Below are positions 1-6,090 of a stretch of 6,560 nt of DNA, piece by piece. Source of the stretch: JBBDIM01 sp040880405 (GTDB lineage Bacteria; Planctomycetota; Planctomycetia; Pirellulales; Pirellulaceae); the NCBI GenBank assembly GCA_040880405.1, contig JBBDIM010000052.1:1-6560 (forward strand). Reading direction: 5' to 3'. Each line of letters starts with the position of its first letter. Position 1 is the stretch's first letter. A model generated the notes under the pieces. The model had not been told where the DNA came from. It saw only the letters and a list, made by a program, of their open reading frames with translations, and did no database searches. The translations under genes and the position numbers were made by a program.

Positions 1-114
1 GGCGGTGCCTTTCCCTTGAGTGGAATCGGATTTATACTGCGCGCAGGGTTCTTAAGGCGAATCGACCCTTCAGCCGAGGCCCCGCGGCAACTGACCTGAA
101 CCACCCGAGTGGGC

Positions 115-1404
115 ATGAACTTAAATACCGCGACAAACCGCGATACCCTCCGGCGTCTGGAACCGGACGCCCTGATGCGGCATCAGCTCGAGCGTCTGAA
201 CGATCTGCTGGGGCGAATTCTGCCCGAGAATCGTTTCTACGAGGGGAAGCTTTCGGACATCCAGCGGCCAATCACTTGCCTGGAGCAATTGGCCGAACTG
301 CCGTTCACCTTCAAAGACGAGCTGATCGGGACTTCGGAACAGGGGGATTTGGCCCAGAACCGCACCTATCCGCTCGAGAAGTACGTCCGTTTTCACCGCA
401 CCAGCGGCACTCGGGGTCGGCCGATGGTCGTGCTCGATACGGCCGAGGATTGGCAATGGTGGCTCGAAGGGTGGCAGTATGTCTTGGACGCCGCCCAGGT
501 CACCGACCAAGACCGAGCCTTCATGGCCTTCGGTTTCGGGCCGTTCGTAGGCTTCTGGAGCGCTTTCGACGCCGCCGTCGCTCGAGGCTGCCTCACCATT
601 CCCAGTGGCGGGCTGAGCACAATCGCGCGGTTGGAACTGATCCAGCAAAACCGGGCCACGGTCGTCTTCTGCACCCCCACCTACGCCCTGCACATGGCCA
701 ATCAGGCCAAAGACCATCAAGTCGATTTGGAGGATCTGGCGGTCGAGAAGCTGATCCTCGCGGGAGAGCCTGGGGGCTCGATCCCGGAAATCCGTCAGCG
801 GATTGAAACCGCCTGGCACGCCAAAGTGTACGACCACACCGGGGCAACCGAGATCGGCCCTTGGGGTTTCCCGGACCAGGCGCGGCAAGGCGTGCTGATC
901 AACGAGGCGATGTTTTTGCCGGAGTTCCTCTCGCTAGAGACCGGCCACTCAGCCAGCGAGGGGGAACTTTCGGAACTCGTGATTACCACCCTCGGCCGAC
1001 CGGGCTGCCCCGTGATTCGCTACCGAACCGGCGACTTGGTCCGGCCCCGCTGGAATCACCCCGACCCCTGTAACTTCGTGTTGCTGGAAGGGGGCGTCCA
1101 AGGCCGGATTGACGACATGCTGGTCATCCGCGGCGTGAATGTCTTCCCCACGTCGATCGAGCAGATCCTCCGTGGGTTTCCCGAGGTCGTCGAGTACCGC
1201 ATGACCGCCCACAAACGGGGCGCGATGGACGCCGTGCGCGTTGAGATTGAAGACCGCAAACAGGATGCCCAGCGCGTGGCGCGAGAAATGGAACTGCGGC
1301 TAGGGTTGAAAATCGAGGTGGAACTGGTCGAGATCGGGACGCTACCCCGGTTTGAAGGAAAGGGTCGGCGGTTCATCGACAACCGAGCCGAGGCGGACTG
1401 TTAG
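115..1404 (+). CDS. Phenylacetate-CoA ligase-like (PaaK-type) AMP-forming acyl-CoA ligase
   Basis: A complete 429-residue adenylate-forming enzyme, normal length for the PaaK family. It should activate a carboxylic acid with ATP to an acyl-AMP and transfer it to CoA in the cytoplasm. Visible motifs in order: the phosphate-binding loop TSGTRGRP (about residues 96-103), LAGEPGG (215-221), the adenine-binding segment DHTGATEIGPWG (240-251), YRTGDL (303-308), and the hinge region GRIDDMLVIRGVNVFP (330-345). A small C-terminal domain ends with a basic KGRR (416-419), where the family carries its catalytic lysine. The substrate cannot be read from the sequence: no other phenylacetate-degradation gene is nearby, so aryl or fatty acids, or a biosynthetic role, are equally possible. 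ATG 115 was chosen; an in-frame GTG at 109 would add two residues. Neither has a recognisable Shine-Dalgarno sequence. A TATACT at 33-38 resembles a -10 box but lacks a well-spaced -35. Family assignment is firm, substrate unknown. Confidence 0.9.
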   Translation: MNLNTATNRDTLRRLEPDALMRHQLERLNDLLGRILPENRFYEGKLSDIQRPITCLEQLAELPFTFKDELIGTSEQGDLAQNRTYPLEKYVRFHRTSGTRGRPMVVLDTAEDWQWWLEGWQYVLDAAQVTDQDRAFMAFGFGPFVGFWSAFDAAVARGCLTIPSGGLSTIARLELIQQNRATVVFCTPTYALHMANQAKDHQVDLEDLAVEKLILAGEPGGSIPEIRQRIETAWHAKVYDHTGATEIGPWGFPDQARQGVLINEAMFLPEFLSLETGHSASEGELSELVITTLGRPGCPVIRYRTGDLVRPRWNHPDPCNFVLLEGGVQGRIDDMLVIRGVNVFPTSIEQILRGFPEVVEYRMTAHKRGAMDAVRVEIEDRKQDAQRVAREMELRLGLKIEVELVEIGTLPRFEGKGRRFIDNRAEADC

Positions 1405-1460
1405 CCTCGCCCCCTGCCGATCTTCCCGCTCCCAACTCGCCACTTAGAAAAACCCAAGCG

Positions 1461-1799
1461 ATGACCGACCCGCAACCGATCGACCTGAAACTGCTGGAGG
1501 ATGGCCGCCTGCTCATCGAGTGGAGCGACGGCGAGAAACTGGTCTACACGCCACGCCAACTACGCGACAACAGCCCGGACGCGCTGACCATTGAAAAACG
1601 GTTGTATGACCGCGACCGTGAGCAGCCGACCAATGAATTGACGATCCTCAGCCCGGCCGAGATCGCCCCGCTGACCATCAAAGGCATGCAGCCGATCGGC
1701 CGGTATGCCTATCAAATCAACTTCAGCGACGGCCACGACACCGGGATCTACACGTTCGAGTACCTCAAGGCCCTCGGCGAGCCGTACACCGGGGAGTAG
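1461..1799 (+). CDS. DUF971 (gamma-butyrobetaine hydroxylase-like N-terminal domain) protein
   Basis: A 112-residue stand-alone protein made almost entirely of the DUF971 fold. Diagnostic features are WSDG (residues 21-24), the LRDNSPDA segment (34-41) and the C-terminal signature IGRYAYQINFSDGHDTGIY (79-97). In eukaryotic gamma-butyrobetaine hydroxylase this domain binds zinc through three cysteines in an LRDNCPCxxC segment plus the histidine of the DGH motif. Here the cysteine positions read Ser, Asp and Thr, and the protein contains no cysteine at all, while the histidine (92) remains. Zinc binding is therefore unlikely, though cysteine-free bacterial members of the family are, to my knowledge, common. 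The cellular role of the stand-alone proteins is not established; they are sometimes found near iron-sulfur carrier (Mrp/ApbC) genes, none of which is seen here. The gene starts 56 bp after the ligase stop and may be cotranscribed with it. It converges on the propeller gene with only 8 bp between stops. Confidence 0.88.
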   Translation: MTDPQPIDLKLLEDGRLLIEWSDGEKLVYTPRQLRDNSPDALTIEKRLYDRDREQPTNELTILSPAEIAPLTIKGMQPIGRYAYQINFSDGHDTGIYTFEYLKALGEPYTGE

Positions 1800-1807
1800 G
1801 CTGTCCG

Positions 1808-2989
1808 CTACTCCTGCACGAACAAGAAAATCCCCTTCTTGTTGCCGGCCATGATGTCGAGCTTGCCGTCTCCGTTCATGTCTGCGATCGTCACTTGGCG
1901 GCCTGTCCCGGAATCGTCGTCAACCTGCACCGGTTGAAATGAAACCTTTTCCCCGTCACGGCGGGTCAAAAAGACATAGACCACCGCTGGGTCGCGGGCC
2001 CCGGGATCGTTTCCGTTATGGGCCCAGTAGCATTTGCCGGTGATGATATCCTGGATGCCGTCTCCGTCGATATCGGCCATTTCGACCGCGTGCAACTGCG
2101 AGAACGCGACGCGAAACTCGTTCTCCTCCGGCTTTTCACCCATGATAAGGTGCTCGGTGAACTTCACCTCGTCCGCATCACCCTGCTGCTCGTGCCAAAC
2201 CAAACCGTAACCATGGCCACGCAGGCTGGTCACGATGTCATGCTTTCCGTCGCCGTTGAGATCGGTCGCATGGATGGTAGCCCCACCGGGGCAGAACCGG
2301 GCCGCTTGCTGCTTCCAGACAGCCTTCTCGTCTCCGCCTGACTCCGGGTGCTCCCACCAACCGGTCGGCATCAAAAAGTCCATCCGGCCGTTGCCGTTGA
2401 CATCGCCGATGCCCAGGCCATGGGTGTATCGCTGCCACGGCCCTTTTTCGGAGATCGCGGTGAATAGCCACGGCTCGTCAGGCGACTCATGATTCGACCG
2501 GGCGTACCCTAGCCGACCCTCGTAATGGAATATCAACTCGCGGTTTCCATCACCGGTAATGTCAGCGAACAGCGGGGCCTCATTATCCACAACCGGAAAG
2601 GCGAGATGCTTTTTCCACTCCCCTTCCCCCTGTGGATTTTGATACCAGTGGGCCGGTGTGCCCGGCAGGCCACCCACCAGGACATCGTCCCAGCCATCGC
2701 CATTGAAGTCGCCCACAAACGAGAAGAAGTTATCGGAGTATCCTCGGTCGTTGGGATACTGCTTGCCTTCGTAGAACTTGTGTTTCGTCTTGAAGTCGGG
2801 GCCTTCAAACCAGAACGGTCCACTCACTAAGTCGAGCTTTCCATCCTGGTTGAAATCGCCATAGCTGGCCCCCTCGGAGTAATAGTTGTTCGAGAGCTGG
2901 ATTTTTTTGAACTTCGGCAGTTCATCCGCCGTGGCGACGGCACTAAAGGCAAACAAGCAAACCAGGATTCCGGCGAGTAAGCGGCACAT
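1808..2989 (-). CDS. Secreted FG-GAP/VCBS-repeat beta-propeller protein
   Basis: A predicted exported protein of 393 residues. An N-terminal Sec signal peptide (residues 1-21: short basic start, hydrophobic core, probable cut after AVATA) is followed by seven regularly spaced calcium-binding DxDGxxD-type loops. They begin at about residues 45, 94, 143, 196, 243, 306 and 370, for example DFNGDGWDD, DLNGDGKHD and DIDGDGIQD. Each is followed by a short hydrophobic strand and, in several cases, an aromatic W/Y-rich turn. Seven such units fit a seven-bladed integrin-alpha-like propeller occupying the whole mature protein, with no catalytic domain. The fourth loop (DVNGNGRMD) and the third (DITGDGNRE) deviate slightly. 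The role is probably binding of carbohydrate or protein outside the cytoplasm, but the ligand is unknown. ATG 2989 was preferred over upstream in-frame ATGs at 3025 and 3067 because it has a GGAG eight bases upstream and puts the signal peptide exactly at the N terminus. Confidence 0.88.
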   Translation of the reverse strand: MCRLLAGILVCLFAFSAVATADELPKFKKIQLSNNYYSEGASYGDFNQDGKLDLVSGPFWFEGPDFKTKHKFYEGKQYPNDRGYSDNFFSFVGDFNGDGWDDVLVGGLPGTPAHWYQNPQGEGEWKKHLAFPVVDNEAPLFADITGDGNRELIFHYEGRLGYARSNHESPDEPWLFTAISEKGPWQRYTHGLGIGDVNGNGRMDFLMPTGWWEHPESGGDEKAVWKQQAARFCPGGATIHATDLNGDGKHDIVTSLRGHGYGLVWHEQQGDADEVKFTEHLIMGEKPEENEFRVAFSQLHAVEMADIDGDGIQDIITGKCYWAHNGNDPGARDPAVVYVFLTRRDGEKVSFQPVQVDDDSGTGRQVTIADMNGDGKLDIMAGNKKGIFLFVQE

Positions 2990-2997
2990 CGGCAGGG

Positions 2998-3001
2998 CTC
3001 C
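2998..3001 (-). promoter_or_regulatory. Shine-Dalgarno (GGAG) deciding the propeller gene start
   Basis: On the minus strand GGAG lies eight bases before ATG 2989. The alternative ATGs at 3025 and 3067 have no equally placed purine-rich element. Together with the signal peptide that begins exactly at ATG 2989, this selects the start. It is a short match and so only supportive. Confidence 0.5.
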
Positions 3002-3026
3002 GAGAAGAGAGGCGGGGAGTGACATG

Positions 3027-3045
3027 ATCGGGACAGGTCCCCGAT
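3027..3045 (-). repeat. Interrupted palindrome upstream of the propeller gene
   Basis: The sequence ATCGGGACAGGTCCCCGAT has arms ATCGGGAC and GTCCCCGAT that are reverse complements apart from one extra base. It can be read as a protein-binding palindrome (GGGAC-2-GTCCC core) or as an RNA hairpin with a CAGG-type loop. No T-run follows on either strand, so it is not an obvious intrinsic terminator. It overlaps a candidate -10 box of the propeller gene, a position that would suit an operator or a leader hairpin. It could equally be one copy of a dispersed genomic repeat. Confidence 0.5.
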
Positions 3046-3049
3046 TATC
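3044..3049 (-). promoter_or_regulatory. Candidate -10 box (GATAAT) for the propeller gene
   Basis: On the minus strand TGATAAT matches the sigma-70 -10 consensus well and lies about 55 bases before the chosen start codon. The hexamer 17 bases upstream (TTCCAT) is a poor -35, so the promoter call is tentative. It would place the transcription start inside the palindrome at 3027-3045. Confidence 0.25.
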
Positions 3050-3078
3050 ACCCAGCGGACACCCCAATGGAAGCCTTT

Positions 3079-3106
3079 TCGAGAAGTCAGGTGTCGAGAG
3101 GTCAGG
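3079..3106. repeat. Tandem pair of 13-bp motif TCGAGAAGTCAGG
   Basis: Two near-identical 13-mers, TCGAGAAGTCAGG (3079-3091) and TCGAGAGGTCAGG (3094-3106), are repeated with a 15-bp period and differ at one base. The second copy contains the stop codon of the small membrane-protein gene. A third exact copy, with two further matching bases (TTTCGAGAAGTCAGG), lies at 4750-4764. This suggests a dispersed short repeat rather than chance. Its function is unknown. Confidence 0.6.
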
Positions 3107-3509
3107 AAGAGGATTCTCTTCCGGACGACGTTTTGTGCCGGGCCTCTTCCTCCAAGGCTCGTTTTCGGGCCGCCTGCTGATCTCGCTGCACGCTGAGGTA
3201 ACTCCAAGTGCTAATCGCGTCGACCAACCCCAACAGCAGCATCCACATCACCAGGGTCAGAATCGCCATCCAGTAGGCGATAAAGATCATCGGGTCGCGG
3301 ATCACCCCGCCGAACACAAACCCCAGGGCCAAAGCGAATACCAGGTAAGTGATCTTCGTCCGCCGACGAATCTGACTGCTCAGATACCGCGTCTTGGCTG
3401 GCGGCATTTCCGGATGATTCTCGAGCCGATTGGCCAACCGCCGCTGATGCGCATGCATCCACAAGGCGGTGACCAGCAGGACGATCGCGATGAACAGGTA
3501 AGGGAGCAT
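3102..3509 (-). CDS. Small hypothetical membrane protein with three transmembrane helices
   Basis: A 135-residue protein that I cannot assign to a named family. Hydrophobic segments are clear at about residues 3-19, 53-70 and 73-98. They are separated by a basic, polar stretch (about 20-52, rich in His, Arg and Lys) and a two-residue charged turn (RD). The positive-inside rule suggests that the basic stretch and the C terminus face different environments or that one hydrophobic segment is re-entrant; this cannot be settled by eye. The tail (about 104-126) is highly charged and helix-prone (QRDQQAARKRALEEEARHK) and could form a short coiled coil, followed by a Ser-rich end. The start lacks a clear Shine-Dalgarno sequence. 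It begins 55 bp after the cyclase-like gene and is probably cotranscribed with it. The hydrophobic pattern makes it far more convincing than the overlapping frames. Confidence 0.75.
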   Translation of the reverse strand: MLPYLFIAIVLLVTALWMHAHQRRLANRLENHPEMPPAKTRYLSSQIRRRTKITYLVFALALGFVFGGVIRDPMIFIAYWMAILTLVMWMLLLGLVDAISTWSYLSVQRDQQAARKRALEEEARHKTSSGRESSS

Positions 3510-3564
3510 TGTTTAGCGAGGGCGGAGTGGTCGAATAGAAAACGGGAGTGTGATCGTCCGCCCG

Positions 3565-4590
3565 CTATGGCGTTTCCGCCAGCCACGTCAGCAACACCTT
3601 GCCGACTTTAGCGAGCGACAACCCCGAGCAGTTCTCCGGGATATCCTGCTCTGTATGCCAGTAAATATTGCCGACACGAGGGTTTGGATAGTCAAAATCG
3701 ATGATATCGCAGGTCGGGATGCCGCCGATGTTCCGGAGCGGAACATGGTCGTCGCTCACCGTATGACGGGCTCGGATGATGAACTCATGCACTCCCAACC
3801 GGCTGGCGGTTCGCCAAATCTCATGCACCAGCGGTCGCGTATCGCGCCACGAGAGGCTGTTGCGTTCCTGGTAGATTTGCAGATCCTTATCTGCCACCAT
3901 GTCGACCAGCACGCCCCAGCGATAGGTATGGGGCGGTGGGTTGTCTCGGTAGTCGGCGGCGAAGTGGGTCGAGCCGAGGAAGTACTCGTCCCGCCGCTGG
4001 TCGAAGATGAATTCCTCCGCATCAAGAAACACGAAATCGACCCCGTAGTTGCTCTGCAAATCGGGCATGTGCCGGCCCAACTCCAGCAACAGCGCCACAC
4101 CACTAGCACCATCGTTCGCCCCGATGAACGTACCCCGGGGGTTCTCCGGGTCCTGGTCTGGATAGGGACGCGTATCGTAGTGGCAGCAAAGGACGATCCG
4201 CTGCTTTTTCTCGGGGTGCCAGCGGACAATCATGTTAGCCAGTGGCACCGCTTCTCCCGTTTCCGGATGCCGAATCCGCTCCATCCGCTGATACTCAACC
4301 TGGGCACCGAGCTGGGTGAAATGCTGCTCGATGTACTGCTGCTGTTTGAGCATCCCCTCGGACCCGCTAGGCCGAGGGCCGAACGCGCACACCTCGACCA
4401 AATGCCGATACGCCTTGTCGCCATCGAACGGTAAGTAACGGGAAATATCGTCCCGGCTTTGAATCGCCAACTCCACCTCGCCCGCGGGATCCGACTCCTC
4501 CGGCGACTGCCACAACACGATCGCCGCGATCACCACCGCCATCACCGCGGCGCTGGCCAGCAGATAGGTCAGGCCCGATTTCCCATTCAT
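3565..4590 (-). CDS. Membrane-anchored glutaminyl-peptide cyclotransferase-like M28 metalloenzyme
   Basis: A 341-residue protein with one N-terminal transmembrane anchor (about residues 8-27) and a peptidase-M28-fold domain, expected to face the periplasm. Metal and catalytic motifs are intact: HYDTRP (H137, D139), GANDGASG (D160), FLDAEEF (E192 as general base, E193 as ligand), LVDM (D230) and WHTEQD (H312). Two segments point to animal-type glutaminyl cyclase rather than an aminopeptidase: SDDHVPL (279-285), which resembles the EDDHIPF segment of human QC, and the Trp directly before the zinc-binding His (WHT, 311-313). The segment after AEEF resembles QC's run to GSRHLA (here LGSTHFA), although QC's active-site Trp is not evident there. 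Cyclases convert N-terminal Gln or Glu to pyroglutamate, often on exported proteins; aminopeptidase activity remains possible. A TACAAT -10-like box on the minus strand (4630-4635) lies about 40 bases upstream, without a good -35. It is the first gene of a probable operon with the membrane protein downstream. Confidence 0.82.
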   Translation of the reverse strand: MNGKSGLTYLLASAAVMAVVIAAIVLWQSPEESDPAGEVELAIQSRDDISRYLPFDGDKAYRHLVEVCAFGPRPSGSEGMLKQQQYIEQHFTQLGAQVEYQRMERIRHPETGEAVPLANMIVRWHPEKKQRIVLCCHYDTRPYPDQDPENPRGTFIGANDGASGVALLLELGRHMPDLQSNYGVDFVFLDAEEFIFDQRRDEYFLGSTHFAADYRDNPPPHTYRWGVLVDMVADKDLQIYQERNSLSWRDTRPLVHEIWRTASRLGVHEFIIRARHTVSDDHVPLRNIGGIPTCDIIDFDYPNPRVGNIYWHTEQDIPENCSGLSLAKVGKVLLTWLAETP

Positions 4591-4691
4591 AGATATCTCA
4601 CTACCGAAGGTAAAACAACAACCGGTTCCATTGTAGTGGAAACCGCGGCCAAGGCACGCGGGACATACAAAATAAGGTGCCCCTGGTGGCT

Positions 4692-4725
4692 GGGTGCCAT
4701 GCCCACGCCCGTAAGCGTGGGCATG
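4692..4725 (+). repeat. REP-like palindromic repeat, copy 1
   Basis: A perfect 11-bp inverted repeat, CATGCCCACGC (4698-4708) and GCGTGGGCATG (4715-4725), encloses a six-base loop CCGTAA. It is preceded by GGGTGC, so the unit begins GGGTGCCATGCCCACGC. The same unit occurs in reverse orientation at 4932-4966. It lies between divergently oriented repeat arms and about 100 bp upstream of the cyclase-like start codon, so it is extragenic. No T-run follows. Confidence 0.85.
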
Positions 4726-4751
4726 AGAAATGAGAGATGATCAAGTCTCTT

Positions 4752-4764
4752 TCGAGAAGTCAGG
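4752..4764. repeat. Third copy of the 13-bp motif TCGAGAAGTCAGG
   Basis: An exact match to the first member of the tandem pair at 3079-3091; the identity extends two bases further 5' (TTTCGAGAAGTCAGG, 4750-4764 and 3077-3091). It lies between the two opposed palindromic repeats. Two 15-base identities in the same orientation within 1.7 kb of non-coding DNA are unlikely by chance. Confidence 0.6.
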
Positions 4765-4931
4765 ACGCCGTCTCTGGTTCCATCAGGCGGTGTAGCTGGC
4801 GCGACAGGTTTCCATGAGCGGCTTGCCCGACGCTTGTGAGCTACCAAGTCGTGTTATTGACCTTGGATTAGCAATCGGCCTTTTCGGTCGTGGTTAAACT
4901 GAGTTACCGTTGGAGAATTAACCCGCCCAAA

Positions 4932-4966
4932 CATGCCCACGCTTTCCGGGCGTGGGCATGGCACCC
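4932..4966 (-). repeat. REP-like palindromic repeat, copy 2 (inverted)
   Basis: The same 11-bp arms as copy 1, CATGCCCACGC (4932-4942) and GCGTGGGCATG (4950-4960), enclose a seven-base loop TTTCCGG. They are followed by GCACCC. Read on the minus strand it gives GGGTGCCATGCCCACGC, then CCGGAAA, then the closing arm, so it is the same element as copy 1 in opposite orientation with a slightly different loop. It lies about 75 bases downstream of the heptosyltransferase stop codon. It could form a strong hairpin in that transcript's 3' end, protecting or ending it, although no T-run follows. Confidence 0.85.
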
Positions 4967-5039
4967 GATGTCCCAATCCAGGGAATGCCAATGGCAAGCT
5001 CTCGCTGCACGGTACACTAGGGCACGAACCACATCTTCC

Positions 5040-6077
5040 TCACGCAGCCTGACGCCCCTTAGTCGCCAGCATCTCGCCCAAAACGGACATCACGTCATCG
5101 ACCTGGATCGTGCCCATCGCGGAGTTGTCGGCACTTCGCCGCTCGCGGGAAGTTGGGAATTGGTCGTACCGTTTTTGGATGGTCCGATGTGTCGGCGTCC
5201 CCGGGCTCAAATTCGCCGCCGGAGTCACACCGAACAGGGAAACGGTCGGCGTGTCGAGCGCAACCGCCAAGTGCAACGGGCCGGTGTCTCCGCTGACCAT
5301 GACCGTGGCCAACCGGGTCACCTCTTTCAGTTCGGCAATCGACAGGGCCCTCGCGAGCACCACGCTGGAGCCGGCCTCCTCCACCACTTGCTTGGCTCGC
5401 TCATGCTCCGCGCTGCTGCCCCAAACCACGAGACTGCGGATACCGTACCAGGCGGATAATTGCCGTGCCACCAGAGCAAATCGGCTTGGGTCCCAGGTTT
5501 TGGAGAACCACCCGGCCCCTACGTTCAACAGGGCGAAACCTCCCGCCAAGTCTTGCTGCTTGCAATACTTGCGGACGACACCCTCCGCCATCGGATCGAC
5601 TGGCAGCCGGAACTCAAGCCGCGTGGTGTTGATCCCTAGGGGGCGGAGCAGTTCCAGGTAACGATGCGCGATATAAGTCGACTGGGCCTGGACCTGATGA
5701 TGGTAAAAGCAAGGGGCAATCTCTCGGGCATCTCCCCTCGCAAATCCAATCCGCTTCCCCGCACCGGAAAGCCAACCGGCGACCGAACTCTTGGTAAGAC
5801 CCTGCGGATCGATCACCACGTCAAACCGGTGAGCGGCCAGGCTTTTGCGCAACCGCCAAACCTCACTCGGCTGCTTGAGCCAACCCTTGGGCACGGTAAA
5901 CAGAAAATTCAGATCGGGATGATCGGCCAAAATTTTGGAGGGGAGCGGTTCCGCGATCCAGCCGATTTGGGCATGCGGAAATTGGTCGCGGAGGGCGCAC
6001 ATCAGCGGGATGCTGAGGATCGTATCCCCCAGGGCACTGAGCCTGGTAATCAAAAAACGGGGTGCCGATGGGTCCAT
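5040..6077 (-). CDS. Glycosyltransferase family 9, WaaC-like LPS heptosyltransferase
   Basis: A 345-residue GT9 enzyme of normal length. The family transfers heptose from an ADP-activated donor to the inner core of lipopolysaccharide on the cytoplasmic face of the inner membrane. Visible signatures: RLSALGDTILSIP at about residues 12-24, the N-domain acceptor-side loop; VIDPQGLTKS at 88-97, followed by a conserved KRIGF and ARE segment typical of heptosyltransferase I; NVGAGWFSKTW at 185-195; and the hallmark sugar-nucleotide motif SGDTGPLHLAVAL at 262-274, followed by SLFGVT. The IDPQGLxKS and ARE segments favour WaaC over WaaF, but donor and acceptor specificity cannot be read by eye, and GT9 members in this kind of organism may use other sugars. 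ATG 6077 was chosen because the recognisable fold begins there and a strong AAGGAGG lies upstream. The frame is open back to 6248, but that extension (57 residues, Arg-rich) does not look like part of the family. Confidence 0.88.
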   Translation of the reverse strand: MDPSAPRFLITRLSALGDTILSIPLMCALRDQFPHAQIGWIAEPLPSKILADHPDLNFLFTVPKGWLKQPSEVWRLRKSLAAHRFDVVIDPQGLTKSSVAGWLSGAGKRIGFARGDAREIAPCFYHHQVQAQSTYIAHRYLELLRPLGINTTRLEFRLPVDPMAEGVVRKYCKQQDLAGGFALLNVGAGWFSKTWDPSRFALVARQLSAWYGIRSLVVWGSSAEHERAKQVVEEAGSSVVLARALSIAELKEVTRLATVMVSGDTGPLHLAVALDTPTVSLFGVTPAANLSPGTPTHRTIQKRYDQFPTSRERRSADNSAMGTIQVDDVMSVLGEMLATKGRQAA

Positions 6078-6090
6078 GCTACCGAGGTTC

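Larger units (their letters stand above)
4591..5039. other. Gene-free interval carrying repeats
   Basis: No convincing gene lies in these 449 bases. They hold two palindromic repeats in opposite orientation (4692-4725 and 4932-4966) and one copy of the 13-bp TCGAGAAGTCAGG motif (4752-4764). Smaller structures are an imperfect inverted repeat CGGTTCCA/TGGAAACCG (4623-4645) upstream of the cyclase-like gene, GTAGCT/AGCTAC arms at 4792-4797 and 4839-4844, and TGCCA-A-TGGCA (4986-4996). The overlapping reading frames are largely translations of the repeats. I see no tRNA-like fold, and no hairpin with a T-run that would be an intrinsic terminator. Confidence 0.6.

Noticed and set aside
1..99. Frame 1 is open from the window edge to a TGA at 97-99 and could be the tail of an upstream gene
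   Set aside because: Only 32 codons, no recognisable motif and no clear codon bias; it cannot be told from chance without the sequence to the left.
121..888. Minus-strand frame of 255 codons opposite the ligase
   Set aside because: It is antisense to a gene with all family motifs intact; the long open frame reflects GC-rich codon use.
2990..3067. Upstream extension of the propeller protein (in-frame ATGs at 3025 and 3067)
   Set aside because: The extension would put 12-26 residues before a well-formed signal peptide, crosses the palindrome, and lacks a well-placed Shine-Dalgarno sequence.
3550..4434. Long + strand frame of 294 codons opposite the cyclase-like gene
   Set aside because: It is a shadow of the well-supported minus-strand enzyme, with no coherent domain.
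4587..4847. 86-codon minus-strand frame whose stop overlaps the cyclase-like ATG by four bases
   Set aside because: It runs straight through the palindromic repeat at 4692-4725, which supplies much of its sequence, and it shows no domain-like pattern. The stop/start overlap is tempting but looks accidental.
4785..4850. GC-rich structured stretch considered as a tRNA
   Set aside because: No T-arm GTTCRA motif, anticodon stem or 7-bp acceptor pairing could be found.
4692..4966. Repeats considered as a CRISPR array
   Set aside because: There are only two units, in opposite orientation and about 200 bp apart, with no regular spacers and no cas gene.
4890..5459. + strand frame of 189 codons spanning the second palindrome and the end of the heptosyltransferase
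   Set aside because: It is Arg/His-rich, translates the repeat and then the antisense of a conserved gene; no family features.
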